From Acuticoccus sp039034015 (GTDB taxonomy: Bacteria; Pseudomonadota; Alphaproteobacteria; Rhizobiales; Amorphaceae), in assembly GCA_039034015.1 (NCBI GenBank), contig JBCCBM010000004.1, positions 184,770-248,769 of the forward strand: a DNA stretch of 64,000 nucleotides, written 5' to 3'. Below, piece after piece: positions 33,352 to 42,068 of the stretch; within the stretch, counting starts at the first letter, position 1; each line of letters starts with the position of its first letter. The notes below the pieces were generated by a model. The model saw only the letters and a program-made list of their open reading frames with translations, did no database searches and was not told the origin of the DNA. The translations under genes were made by a program, and so were the position numbers.

Positions 33352-34490
33352 GCCATAAGCGCCAGCGCGCCTTCCGCGATGACGGTCTCCTCATCAGTCT
33401 TGAGCGCGAAGACCGCCACCGGGCCCCGCCCCGAGATGCGCCCGCTGCCGGACGCGTTGGCCGCCGCATCAAGGTCGATGCCCAAAAATCCCAGCGAGGC
33501 GCAAACCGCCGCGCGCACCCGGGCCGAATTCTCGCCAATGCCGCCGGTGAAGACGAGCGCGTCGAGCCCGCCCAGGAGCGCGGCCATTGCGCCAACCTCG
33601 CGCCGGACGCTTGCAACAAACGCGTCAATCGCCGCTCGCGCCGCCGCGGTGTCGGCCGCTTCCAAAACGCGCATGTCGTTGGAGAGGCCGGAGAGGCCGA
33701 GGAGACCCGAGCGGTGGTGGAGCATCTTTGAAACCTCATCCACCGTCATCCCCTCCTGGGCGAGGAGATAGAGGACGACGCCGGGGTCAAGGCTCCCGCA
33801 GCGGGTGCCCATCAGGGGGCCATCCAGCGCCGAAAACCCCATGGTGCAGGCCACAGAACGACCGCCATCCACCGCACAGAGCGAGGCGCCGCTCCCCAAA
33901 TGGGCAATCACCACGCGCCCGGCCGCAATTTCGGGCGCGTCCCGCTGCAACTGGCGGGTGATGGACGTGTGGCTCAGCCCATGGAACCCGTAGCGCTTGA
34001 TGCCCCTGTCATACGCCGCGCGGGGAAGGCCGTACGCTTCGTTCGCAAAAGGTTGGGCGCGGTGAAACGACGTGTCGAATGACGCCACGTGGGAAGCGGT
34101 CGGGAAGGCGGCGCGCGCGGCCTCCACCGCGGCCAGATTGTGGGGCTGGTGGAGGGGCACAAACGGGGTGAGCGCTGCAAGCTCATCCATCACCGCATCG
34201 GTGAGCCGGGCCGGCCCCCGCCGATCCCCCCCATGGACGACGCGGTGGCCGACGGCCGCCACCTCGTCCCCCGCAAAGACCTCCAAAACGCGCTGAAGTG
34301 CGGCGTCATGGCCGGGCGCATCAATGGCCGCTTCCGTGCGCCCGCCCGCCTCATGCACCACCAAGCGCGCCGCGCCGCCAATCCGCTCGATCTCTCCACG
34401 CACGCGCGCCCGTAAACCGCCCGCGCCCGCCTCAAACCGCGCGAATTTCAGCGAGGATGAGCCCGCGTTCAGCGTCAAAATCGCGCTCAC
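33348..34490 (-). CDS. ackA: acetate kinase
   Basis: A 380-residue acetokinase. ILTLNAGSSSLKFA at the N-terminus, GHRVVHGG, ASFDTSFHR, YGFHGLSHTSI, HLGSGASLCAV and FTGGIGENSARVR are the conserved family motifs. It makes acetate and ATP from acetyl phosphate, or the reverse. The GTG start overlaps the stop of the phosphotransacetylase fusion gene (GTGA), so the pathway is co-translated. The enzyme is slightly short of the usual 400 residues but no motif is missing. Confidence 0.93.
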   Translation of the reverse strand: MSAILTLNAGSSSLKFARFEAGAGGLRARVRGEIERIGGAARLVVHEAGGRTEAAIDAPGHDAALQRVLEVFAGDEVAAVGHRVVHGGDRRGPARLTDAVMDELAALTPFVPLHQPHNLAAVEAARAAFPTASHVASFDTSFHRAQPFANEAYGLPRAAYDRGIKRYGFHGLSHTSITRQLQRDAPEIAAGRVVIAHLGSGASLCAVDGGRSVACTMGFSALDGPLMGTRCGSLDPGVVLYLLAQEGMTVDEVSKMLHHRSGLLGLSGLSNDMRVLEAADTAAARAAIDAFVASVRREVGAMAALLGGLDALVFTGGIGENSARVRAAVCASLGFLGIDLDAAANASGSGRISGRGPVAVFALKTDEETVIAEGALALMA

Positions 34491-35866
34491 CGCCGCACCC
34501 ATTGGTGGTGGAGCGCGGCGACCGCGCAGGAGGCGAGGCGGGCCGTGTCATGGTCGGCGCGTGAATTGAGGATGATCGGCACGCGCGCGCCCACCACAAG
34601 GCCGGCCCCTTCCGCGTGGCTCACATAGATGAGCTGCTTGGCGAGCATGTTGCCGGCATCAAGGTTGGGCACAATCAAGATGTCGGCGCGGCCGGCCACC
34701 TGGCTGCGAAGGCCCTTGGTGCGGGCAGCGGTAAGGTCGACGGCATTGTCCATGGCAAGGGGGCCGTCCACCAGCCCGCCGGTGATTTGCCCCCGCTCGG
34801 CCATCTTCGCCACCAGCGCCGCATCCACCGAGGATGGGATTTTTGGGTTCACCGTCTCCACCGCCGACAGGACGCCAACCTTTGGCGTCTCAATCCCGAT
34901 GGCGCGGGCAACATCGATGGCGTTTTGCACAATGTCGACCCGGGTCAGAAGGTCGGGCGCAATGTTGATGGCCGCATCGCTCACCAAGAGTGGATAGGGA
35001 AGGCCGGGCACATCCATCACGAACACATGGGTGAAGCGGCGCCCCGTGCGCAGCCCGCCCTCTTTGCGCAGGCACGCGCGCAGGAGCGTTCGGGTCTGAA
35101 GGTGGCCCTTCATGATGGCGTGGGCGCGGCCGGCCTCCACCAGCGCCACCGCGGTCTCCGCCGCCGCCTCCGGGGTTGGCGCGTCCACAATTTCAAATCC
35201 CTCAAGGGGCGCCTCGATTGCGCGGGCGGCAGCTGCAATGCGGGCCGGTGCGCCCACCAACAGCGGCGTGATGATCCGGTGGCGATGGGCCAGAAGCGCG
35301 CCGGCGAGGGCGTGGTCATCCTCCGGCGCCACCACAGCGGTGGGGAGCGGCGGCAGCGCCTCGGCTTTTGCGATCAGCGCCTCAAAATGGCGGTGCCGCT
35401 CCACAATGAGGCCGGGCACGGAAAGATCCTTGAACGTCAGCGCGGTGGCGGGCGCGCGCACCCACGCCTCGCCTGTGAGGACCGCCGGCCCGTCCGCGTG
35501 GTTGACGGTGGTGGCAAGACGCACGGCGCGGGCGGCCGCCTTCTCCAGCACTTCAACGGCGATGATGAGATCATCCCCCTCAACGGCCGTGCCCGGAAAC
35601 GCCAGCGTTTGCGACAGGTACTGCGTCCCGGGCCCGGGGAGGCGGTTGCCCAGCACCGCTGACACCAGGGACGCGAGCCAAAGGGCCGGCGCCACCGCCT
35701 CCGGCACCCCGTCGCCATCGCCGTCATAGGCGGCAAGGTGCATCGGGTTGTGGTTGCCCGACGCGTTGGCGAACACGGTGAAATCGTCCACCGTTGCCGT
35801 CCGGCGCAGTTCGGAGCGCTGGCCAATTGCCAACGCGTCGTAGGGGACGTTTGTGAGGGTTGCCAT
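34487..35866 (-). CDS. MaoC-like hydratase/phosphate acetyltransferase fusion
   Basis: A 459-residue two-domain protein. Residues 1-150 have the MaoC hotdog fold (FANASGNHNPMHLAAYDGDGD, with the D-x-N/H-P hydratase-like motif region); residues from about 160 form a phosphate acyltransferase (FVMDVPGLPYPLLVSDAAINIAPDL, ETVNPKIPSS, AGRADILIVPNLDAGNMLAKQL). It converts acetyl-CoA and phosphate to acetyl phosphate for the acetate kinase encoded next. Such fusions are common in alphaproteobacteria. Role of the hydratase domain, catalytic or structural, is unclear. Confidence 0.88.
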   Translation of the reverse strand: MATLTNVPYDALAIGQRSELRRTATVDDFTVFANASGNHNPMHLAAYDGDGDGVPEAVAPALWLASLVSAVLGNRLPGPGTQYLSQTLAFPGTAVEGDDLIIAVEVLEKAAARAVRLATTVNHADGPAVLTGEAWVRAPATALTFKDLSVPGLIVERHRHFEALIAKAEALPPLPTAVVAPEDDHALAGALLAHRHRIITPLLVGAPARIAAAARAIEAPLEGFEIVDAPTPEAAAETAVALVEAGRAHAIMKGHLQTRTLLRACLRKEGGLRTGRRFTHVFVMDVPGLPYPLLVSDAAINIAPDLLTRVDIVQNAIDVARAIGIETPKVGVLSAVETVNPKIPSSVDAALVAKMAERGQITGGLVDGPLAMDNAVDLTAARTKGLRSQVAGRADILIVPNLDAGNMLAKQLIYVSHAEGAGLVVGARVPIILNSRADHDTARLASCAVAALHHQWVRR

Positions 35867-36031
35867 GCGTCACGCGCGGCGCGTTTGGCCGCGCCCGCCC
35901 AGTTGCCGCCCGCCGGTCAGAGCCCGCCGCGACGAAGGTGAGGCGCAGCACTCGCCCCAACCCGCCGGCGCCGTCGTTGACCCTCATCAACACGGCGCCG
36001 TTTTTCGCCCCTCGACCGGTAGAGTACGTCC

Positions 36032-36053
36032 TTTGGGTCTGAGAAGACCCAAA
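36032..36053. terminator. 9-bp hairpin downstream of bacterioferritin
   Basis: TTTGGGTCT (36032-36040) and AGACCCAAA (36045-36053) pair perfectly around GAGA, seven bases beyond the bacterioferritin stop. There is no T-run after the stem on the minus strand, so it may be a 3'-protecting hairpin rather than an efficient intrinsic terminator. Confidence 0.5.
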
Positions 36054-36059
36054 AATGCT

Positions 36060-36554
36060 CTAGCCGGCCGCGCCCGCCTTGTCCGCGCTTTCTGCGTTGA
36101 GGAGGGCGTAGCGCTCCTCGCCGATCTTATCGAGAAGTGCGATCTGCGTTTCCAGAAAGTCGATGTGGCCCTCTTCGTCCTTCAAAAGCTCTTCAAAGAT
36201 CTTCATAGAGACATAGTCGCCCTCGTCATGGCAAATGTCGCGCGATTTTGAGTAGGAGGCCCGCGCGTCAAACTCGCCGGCAAGGTCAGCGTCCAAAACT
36301 TCGCGGATGTTGGTGCCAATGCGCAGCGGCGCCAAGGTCTGAAGGTTGGGATGCCCCTCCAGAAAAATGATCCGCGCGATGATCATATCGGCGTGGTTCA
36401 TCTCTTCGAGCGATTCTTCCCGCTCTTTCTTGGCCAACTTGTCGAGGCCCCAATCCTCGAGCAAACGGTAATGGAGCCAGTATTGATTGACGGCTCCAAG
36501 CTCCAGAAACAGCGCTTCGTTCAGCCGCTCGATGACGCGATCTTTGCCCTTCAT
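36060..36554 (-). CDS. bfr: bacterioferritin
   Basis: A 164-residue ferritin-like four-helix protein. Ferroxidase ligands are visible as Glu18 (LFLELGAVNQY), Glu51/His54 (LEEMNHADMII), and EEGHIDFLETQ near residue 127. A methionine suitable for haem binding lies in the HADMIIARI region. It stores iron and protects against Fenton chemistry in the cytosol. AAGGA precedes the ATG by seven bases. No bacterioferritin-associated ferredoxin gene is adjacent. It diverges from the FG-GAP-like gene with a 169-bp gap. Confidence 0.93.
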   Translation of the reverse strand: MKGKDRVIERLNEALFLELGAVNQYWLHYRLLEDWGLDKLAKKEREESLEEMNHADMIIARIIFLEGHPNLQTLAPLRIGTNIREVLDADLAGEFDARASYSKSRDICHDEGDYVSMKIFEELLKDEEGHIDFLETQIALLDKIGEERYALLNAESADKAGAAG

Positions 36555-36723
36555 GAACCGTCCTTCTGACCTCGTGGGTGGCGCCAGGGGCGGCGCTGCA
36601 TTGTCCCTAACGGAGATTGGCGGATCGTCGAAGCGATATCTTGCACAAAAACCCATGCCACACGCGGCCCCTTGGGTTGGGCGGCCGGCGCGCGCTATGG
36701 TCGCCAGAGTGTGGAGGCCGGCC

Positions 36724-37428
36724 GTGCGGCAACGTTTTGCGATCATTGGCGCCTTTTGCGCCCATCTTGCCCTTTGCGGCGCGGCGGCGGCCGAGGTCGC
36801 CGCGGCGCGCTACGAGGGGCCGACCACGCGCTATCCCCACGGCGTTTTGGGCGACCGGGTGGAGTACGGCGCGCTCGTCATCACCCGCGGGGACGGCACG
36901 GCCGTGCGGTTCGAATTGCCGGATCACATGGTGTTTGAGGACATCGAACCTCGCCTGTGGGACGTGACGGGTGACGGGGCCCCAGAGGTGGTGACGGTGG
37001 AGGCCGATCAGCGCCTTGGCGCGCGCCTTGCGATCTGGACGGCAGATGGCCGCCTTGCCACGACGCCGCCCATCGGCACGCGGTTTCGCTGGCTCGCCCC
37101 CATCGCCGCCGCTGACCTTGATGGGGACGGCGCGATCGAGATCGCCTATGTGGACCGGCCGCATCTGGCCAAAACGTTGCGGATCTGGCGCTACACTGAC
37201 GGCTGGCTGACCGAGGTCGCCGCGCTGCCGGGCGTCAGCAACCACAAGATCGGCTGGCCTTATCTCGTGGGCGGCCTCACATCGTGTGCGGGGCAGCCCG
37301 CGCTGGTGCTCGCCTCGGGCGACTGGCAACGGGTGGTGGCGGTCACCTTCAACGGTGCGGTCTCGGCGCGTGACCTTGGGGCTTATTCGCCCGCCGCCCT
37401 TTCCCGCGCGCTGCGCAATTGCCGCTGA
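36724..37428 (+). CDS. secreted FG-GAP/VCBS-type repeat protein
   Basis: A 234-residue exported protein with leader RQRFAIIGAFCAHLALCGAAAA. Two calcium-binding-like repeats are visible: LWDVTGDGAPEVVTVE and AADLDGDGAIEIAYVD. A third blade-like region follows (LVLASGDWQRVVAVTF). This is too short for a closed propeller of seven full blades, so either several blades are degenerate or it forms an open sheet. A GTG start is supported by GGAGG six bases upstream. Probably periplasmic; function unknown. The acyl-CoA dehydrogenase gene follows 10 bp after its stop. Confidence 0.7.
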   Translation: MRQRFAIIGAFCAHLALCGAAAAEVAAARYEGPTTRYPHGVLGDRVEYGALVITRGDGTAVRFELPDHMVFEDIEPRLWDVTGDGAPEVVTVEADQRLGARLAIWTADGRLATTPPIGTRFRWLAPIAAADLDGDGAIEIAYVDRPHLAKTLRIWRYTDGWLTEVAALPGVSNHKIGWPYLVGGLTSCAGQPALVLASGDWQRVVAVTFNGAVSARDLGAYSPAALSRALRNCR

Positions 37429-37438
37429 GAGGCGCCCC

Positions 37439-38587
37439 ATGGCCGACCATCAAGACCTTCGTGACGGCATCCGTGCCCTGTGCGCCACCTTCCCGCCCGA
37501 ATACCACCGCGCGGTCGACGAGGCCCGCGCCTACCCAGACGCCTTTGTGGACGCGCTGACCCGGGAGGGGTGGATGGCCGCCCTCATCCCAGAGGCCTAT
37601 GGCGGGTCGGGCCTCGGGCTCACCGAGGCGGCGGTGATCATGGAGGAGATCAACCGCGCCGGCGGCAATTCCGGCGCGTGCCACGGCCAGATGTACAACA
37701 TGAACACCCTTGTCCGGCATGGCTCGGAGGCCCAGCGCGCGCACTATCTACCAAAGATCGCGGCGGGGGAGCTGCGCCTTCAATCCATGGGCGTCACCGA
37801 GCCCACCACCGGCACCGACACCACAAAGATCAAAACCACCGCCGTGCGCGAGGGCGACAGCTACGTCATCAACGGCCAAAAGGTGTGGATCAGCCGCGTC
37901 CAACACTCTGACCTCATGATCCTGCTCGCCCGCACCACGCCGCTGGATGCGGTCACCAAAAAGTCAGAGGGGCTCTCGATCTTCTTGGTCGACATCAAGG
38001 CTGCGATGGACAGCGGGATGACGGTCAAACCCATCCGCAACATGGTCAACCACGAGACGAACGAGCTCTTCTTCGACAATCTTCGCATTCCCGCCGAAAA
38101 TCTGATCGGCGAGGAGGGCAAGGGCTTTAAATACATCCTCACCGGTCTCAACGCCGAGCGCGCGCTGATCGCGGCCGAATGCGTGGGCGATGGCCGCTGG
38201 TTCACCGACAAGGTGACCGCCTACACCAAAGAGCGCACGGTGTTTGATCGCCCCATCGGCCAAAACCAGGGCGTCCAATTCCCCATCGCCGAGGCACACA
38301 TTGAGATTGAGGCCGCCGCGCTCATGACGCAAAAGGCCTGCGCCCTGTTTGACGCGGGCGAACCCTGCGGCGCTGAGGCGAACATGGCCAAATACCTGGC
38401 CGCAAAGGCAAGCTGGGAGGCGGCGAACGCGTGCCTCCAGTTCCACGGCGGGTTCGGCTTTGCCGCGGAATATGATGTGGAGCGAAAGTTTCGCGAAACG
38501 CGCCTTTACCAGGTGGCCCCCATCTCCACCAACCTCATCCTCTCCTATGTGGCCGAGCATGTGCTTGGCCTGCCCCGCTCGTTCTAA
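37439..38587 (+). CDS. acyl-CoA dehydrogenase-family flavoprotein
   Basis: A 382-residue ACAD. MGVTEPTTGTDT and WISRVQHSDLM are FAD-contact motifs, and FHGGFGFAAEYDVERKFRETR the C-terminal ACAD signature. After that signature the sequence reads VAPISTNLI where many ACADs have YEGTSEI, so the canonical catalytic glutamate is not at its usual place; Glu in LNAERALIA (helix G region) could serve instead, as in isovaleryl-CoA dehydrogenase. Substrate unknown. No CoA ligase or ETF gene is adjacent. Confidence 0.88.
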   Translation: MADHQDLRDGIRALCATFPPEYHRAVDEARAYPDAFVDALTREGWMAALIPEAYGGSGLGLTEAAVIMEEINRAGGNSGACHGQMYNMNTLVRHGSEAQRAHYLPKIAAGELRLQSMGVTEPTTGTDTTKIKTTAVREGDSYVINGQKVWISRVQHSDLMILLARTTPLDAVTKKSEGLSIFLVDIKAAMDSGMTVKPIRNMVNHETNELFFDNLRIPAENLIGEEGKGFKYILTGLNAERALIAAECVGDGRWFTDKVTAYTKERTVFDRPIGQNQGVQFPIAEAHIEIEAAALMTQKACALFDAGEPCGAEANMAKYLAAKASWEAANACLQFHGGFGFAAEYDVERKFRETRLYQVAPISTNLILSYVAEHVLGLPRSF

Positions 38588-38619
38588 AGGGGGGCTTTGC
38601 GCCATTCTCGGCGGGCGGG

Positions 38620-39552
38620 TTAGGGGCGCGGGGGGCGCGTCCAAAGGCCGGTGCGGTCGAAGGCAAGGCCCGGGCGTTCGCCGCGGGCGGCGGGGAGGGC
38701 CGCGCGTGCGATGAGGCGCACCTTGTCGGCCGTTGTTGTGCGGGCGCGGGTGGCAAGGCCCGCGGGGCCCGCCGCGCGGCGGCGCATCCCAATTTCCCGG
38801 TAGACGTTGGCGGCGGAGGCAATCGCCCAGGCCGTGCGAAAGGGGAGCCGCGCCACCCCCACCCAGGCGCTCGCGTAATAGCGGTCGGCGGCTTCCACCA
38901 GGCGGTCGGCGGCGGCAAACGCGCCGGCGCGATTTGACGGGTCGGCCACAGCGGCGGGGTCGGCGGAGAGCCCCGCGTCCTCAAGCCACGCGGTGGGGAG
39001 GTAGACGCGGCCCATCGCGCCATCGGCCACCACATCGCGCGCAATGTTGGTCATCTGGAAGGCAAGGCCAAGGTCGCTCGCCCGGTCGAGCGTGTCGTGA
39101 TCGTCGGGCCGCACGCCAAGGACGAGGGCCATCATCACGCCCACCGCCCCCGCAACGCCGTAGCAATAGGCGGCAAGGTCATCGAGGGTGGTGTAGCGCG
39201 CCTCAGCGACATCGAGCGCAAAGCCGTCCAAAAGGTCGTGGGCGAGGGGGCGCGAAATGCCGTGCCGCCGGGCGACCGCGCCAAACCCGTCAAACACAGC
39301 ATCCTGCGGGGTGCCTGCAAGGGCGGCATCCGTGCGGGCGCGAAGGTTGGCAAGGACGGCGGCCGGGTCCGCCACCTCGCGCGCGCCGTGGCCAAGGTCT
39401 TGCCCATCGATCAGGTCGTCGGCCACGCGGCACCAGGCGTAAAGCCGGGAGACATCATCGCGCACGGCGGCCGGCAACAATTTTGCCGCGGCCGAGAAGC
39501 TCTTTGACCCTTTGGCGATGGTGTCGCGGGCGTAGGCCGCGTCGCCGCTCAC
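38620..39552 (-). CDS. crtB: phytoene/squalene synthase
   Basis: A 310-residue trans-isoprenyl diphosphate synthase head-to-head type. DDLID at 45-49 and NIARDVVAD are the two Asp-rich substrate-magnesium motifs, and GRVYLP follows as in phytoene synthases. It condenses two geranylgeranyl diphosphates to phytoene. A GTG start overlaps the crtI stop as GTGA. Together the two genes make the first coloured C40 precursors; no cyclase or hydroxylase is nearby, so the final carotenoid cannot be inferred. Squalene/hydroxysqualene activity is the less likely alternative. Confidence 0.88.
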   Translation of the reverse strand: MSGDAAYARDTIAKGSKSFSAAAKLLPAAVRDDVSRLYAWCRVADDLIDGQDLGHGAREVADPAAVLANLRARTDAALAGTPQDAVFDGFGAVARRHGISRPLAHDLLDGFALDVAEARYTTLDDLAAYCYGVAGAVGVMMALVLGVRPDDHDTLDRASDLGLAFQMTNIARDVVADGAMGRVYLPTAWLEDAGLSADPAAVADPSNRAGAFAAADRLVEAADRYYASAWVGVARLPFRTAWAIASAANVYREIGMRRRAAGPAGLATRARTTTADKVRLIARAALPAARGERPGLAFDRTGLWTRPPRP

Positions 39553-41057
39553 GCGCTGGCGGCGGCCATCGGCTGGGCGCCCACCTCGTCCACAATCAGC
39601 GAGGCCGTCGCCTTCGCGGAGCCCACAACCCCCGGCAAACCCGCGCCCGGATGCGTCCCCGCGCCGACGAGGTAAAGGTTTTCGATATCATCATCCCGGT
39701 TGTGGGCACGGAAATAGGCCGACTGCGTCAAGATCGGCTCCAGCGAAAACGCCGACCCCATGTGCGCATTGAGCTCAGTCTCAAAATCCGCCGGGGTGAA
39801 GATGCGGCTCGTCACCAAAGTGTCCTTCAGGCGGGGGATCGCTTTTTCTTCAAGATAATCAAAGATCCGGTCGCGATACTTTGGCCCCTCGGTGGCCCAA
39901 TCGATGTTGGCCGCGCCAAGGTGCGGCACGGGCGCAAGCACGTAGTACGCGCTTTGCCCCGGCGGCGCGAGGGAAGAGTCAGTCTTCGACGGGGCATGCA
40001 AGTAAAGCGAAAAGTCGTCGGGCAGGTCCGGCCCTTTAAAGATGTCGGCGATCAACTCGCGATAGCGCGGGCCAAACAGGATCACATGGTGTTCCATCCC
40101 ATTGGGGACGGGTTGATCGAGCCCAAAGTAGATGACGAAGAGGGAGTTGGAGAAGCGCTTCTTGGTGAGCCGCCGCGCTTCGGCCTGGCCACGCGCCGTC
40201 TCCCCCAGCAACGCTTTATAGGTGTGCACAACGTCGGCGTTGCTCGCGACCAAATCGGCCTCAATCGTCTCGCCCGATTGCAGGCGAACGCCCGTTGCCC
40301 GGTCACCATTGGTCGTGATTTTCGCAACGGGGGCCGACAGGCGCACCGTCCCACCAAGATCTTCAAAAAGGCGCACCAGGCCTTTCACCAGCGCGCCGGT
40401 GCCGCCCATGGCAAACCACACGCCGCCCCGCCGCTCCAGCGCGTGGATGAGACCGTAGATGGCGGAGGTGGCAAACGGGTTCCCGCCCACAAGAAGGGTG
40501 TGGAATGAGAAGGCCTGGCGCAAGTGCTCATCCTCGATGAAGGAGGCAACCTTGGCGTGGAGTGAACGATAGCTCTGCAGCCGCATCAATTGCGGCGCCA
40601 CCTTCACCATCGACTTAAAGTCCAGGAAGGGGACAGCGCCGAGCTTTTCATACCCTTCCACGTAAAGCTCTTCCGAATACGCCAAAAACCGTTTGTAACC
40701 CGCCACATCCTTGGGCTTTCGCGCTGCGATCTGGCGGTCAAGCTCCTCCTGATCGTTGACGTAGTTGAAAACGTCGCCGTCCTCCCACCGCAGCTGATAA
40801 AACGGGGAGACCGGAACAAGGCTCACATAATCGTCGATGGACCGGCCGGAGAGGGCAAACAGCTCCTTCAGACAATCTGGATCGGTGATGACGGTGGGGC
40901 CGGCGTCAAACGTAAAGCCTTCGTCCTCATAGACGTAGGCGCGGCCGCCGGGCTTGTCGCGCGCCTCCACAAGGGTTGTTGCAATGCCCGCCGACTGAAG
41001 CCGCACGGCGAGCGCCAGCCCACCGAACCCTGAACCGATCACCACCGCGCGCGTCAT
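39549..41057 (-). CDS. crtI: phytoene desaturase (CrtI type)
   Basis: A 502-residue FAD-dependent desaturase. GSGFGGLALAVRL (from residue 8) binds FAD, GGRAYVYEDEGFTFDAGPTV is the family N-terminal signature, and LYLVGAGTHPGAGLPGVVGSAKA the carotenoid-desaturase C-terminal signature. It introduces several double bonds in phytoene to give neurosporene or lycopene at the membrane. GAGGA precedes the ATG. It diverges from the ABA4-like gene across 166 bp that should contain both promoters; no PpsR-type TGT-N12-ACA palindrome was seen. Confidence 0.93.
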   Translation of the reverse strand: MTRAVVIGSGFGGLALAVRLQSAGIATTLVEARDKPGGRAYVYEDEGFTFDAGPTVITDPDCLKELFALSGRSIDDYVSLVPVSPFYQLRWEDGDVFNYVNDQEELDRQIAARKPKDVAGYKRFLAYSEELYVEGYEKLGAVPFLDFKSMVKVAPQLMRLQSYRSLHAKVASFIEDEHLRQAFSFHTLLVGGNPFATSAIYGLIHALERRGGVWFAMGGTGALVKGLVRLFEDLGGTVRLSAPVAKITTNGDRATGVRLQSGETIEADLVASNADVVHTYKALLGETARGQAEARRLTKKRFSNSLFVIYFGLDQPVPNGMEHHVILFGPRYRELIADIFKGPDLPDDFSLYLHAPSKTDSSLAPPGQSAYYVLAPVPHLGAANIDWATEGPKYRDRIFDYLEEKAIPRLKDTLVTSRIFTPADFETELNAHMGSAFSLEPILTQSAYFRAHNRDDDIENLYLVGAGTHPGAGLPGVVGSAKATASLIVDEVGAQPMAAASA

Positions 41058-41223
41058 GCCGTTCCTCCGTGCCCCGGAGGAGATAGCAGCGGCACCCCCA
41101 ATCGCCAATCGGCGGCACACGCGGCCCCTTGCCGCCCACAAGCGCCTTCTCCACCACTTGGCGGCGCTAAAACCTTGCCGGCCCGCGATGGCGGGGGTAG
41201 GCGAGGGGCCTGCGGAGGGCGCC

Positions 41224-41646
41224 ATGACGCTGGATCAGGTCTTCGACGTTGCCAACACGACAGCGCTTGTGGGGTGGATCGCGCTCCTCTTCGCGCCCCT
41301 TGCCCCCCGCATCATCGACGGTGTGGCCGGCTACGCGATCCCCACCCTCCTGTGCGTGGTCTACACCGCGCTCATCATCCTTTATTTCGGCGGGGCGGAC
41401 GGCGGGTTTGATACGCTGGACAATGTGGTGCTCCTCTTCACGCGGGAGGAACTGGTGCTCGTCGGCTGGGTGCACTTCCTGGCGTTCGACCTTTTCATCG
41501 GCGGGTGGATTGTGCGCACCGCCCGCGGCGACGGGATGCCGTTTTGGCTCGCCCTGCCGTGCCTGCCCTTTGCGCTGATGCTGGGGCCGGTGGGCCTTTT
41601 GATGTTCCTCGCGATCCGCGCGGTCCACAGGGCCCGGCGGGCATGA
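41224..41646 (+). CDS. ABA4-like (DUF4281) membrane protein
   Basis: A 140-residue protein with four predicted membrane helices. FDVANTTALVGWIALLFAPL at the N-terminus and VGWVHFLAFDLFIGGWIVR in the middle are hallmarks of DUF4281, whose plant member ABA4 is needed for neoxanthin formation. GGAGGG lies upstream of the ATG. It is divergent from the crtI-crtB carotenoid operon, so a role in carotenoid modification is plausible, but bacterial members are uncharacterised. Its stop overlaps the VOC gene (ATGA). Confidence 0.78.
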   Translation: MTLDQVFDVANTTALVGWIALLFAPLAPRIIDGVAGYAIPTLLCVVYTALIILYFGGADGGFDTLDNVVLLFTREELVLVGWVHFLAFDLFIGGWIVRTARGDGMPFWLALPCLPFALMLGPVGLLMFLAIRAVHRARRA

Positions 41647-42068
41647 CCGCCCTTCGCATCGACCATGTGCACCTTTCGGTGCGCGACCGGGAGGCCTCCG
41701 CCGCCTGGTATGCCGATGTGCTGGGCCTCACCTGCGACCCGTCGTTCGCCGTTTGGGCCGAGCACCCGGCCGGCCCGCTCATCCTCTCCACCGCCGACGG
41801 TCACCCCGCCCTTTCGCTCTTCCAGCGCGGCGATGCGCTGCCGGATGACAACACCGTCGCCTTCCGCTTTGACGGCGAGGCCTTCCTCACCTTCATGCGC
41901 CGCCTTGGGGGCCTTGCGCTCCACGATCGCACAGGCACGCTGCTCACCACGGCCAGCGTCATCGACCACGATCTTGCGCTCTCGCTCTACTTTGTGGACC
42001 CCGACGGCAACCGCCTGGAGGTCACAACCTATGACGTCGCCGCCGTGAAACGCCGCCGCCCCTCATGA
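41643..42068 (+). CDS. VOC-family protein (glyoxalase/dioxygenase fold)
   Basis: A 141-residue vicinal oxygen chelate protein. IDHVHLSVRDREASAAWYADVLGL gives the first metal-site His, and LYFVDPDGNRLEVTTYDV the C-terminal Glu motif. It may be a small metal-dependent lyase or a binding protein. It overlaps the DUF4281 gene by ATGA and its TGA stop abuts the DUF5872 stop within TCATGA. No substrate can be inferred; co-translation with the ABA4-like protein is the best clue. Confidence 0.8.
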   Translation: MTALRIDHVHLSVRDREASAAWYADVLGLTCDPSFAVWAEHPAGPLILSTADGHPALSLFQRGDALPDDNTVAFRFDGEAFLTFMRRLGGLALHDRTGTLLTTASVIDHDLALSLYFVDPDGNRLEVTTYDVAAVKRRRPS

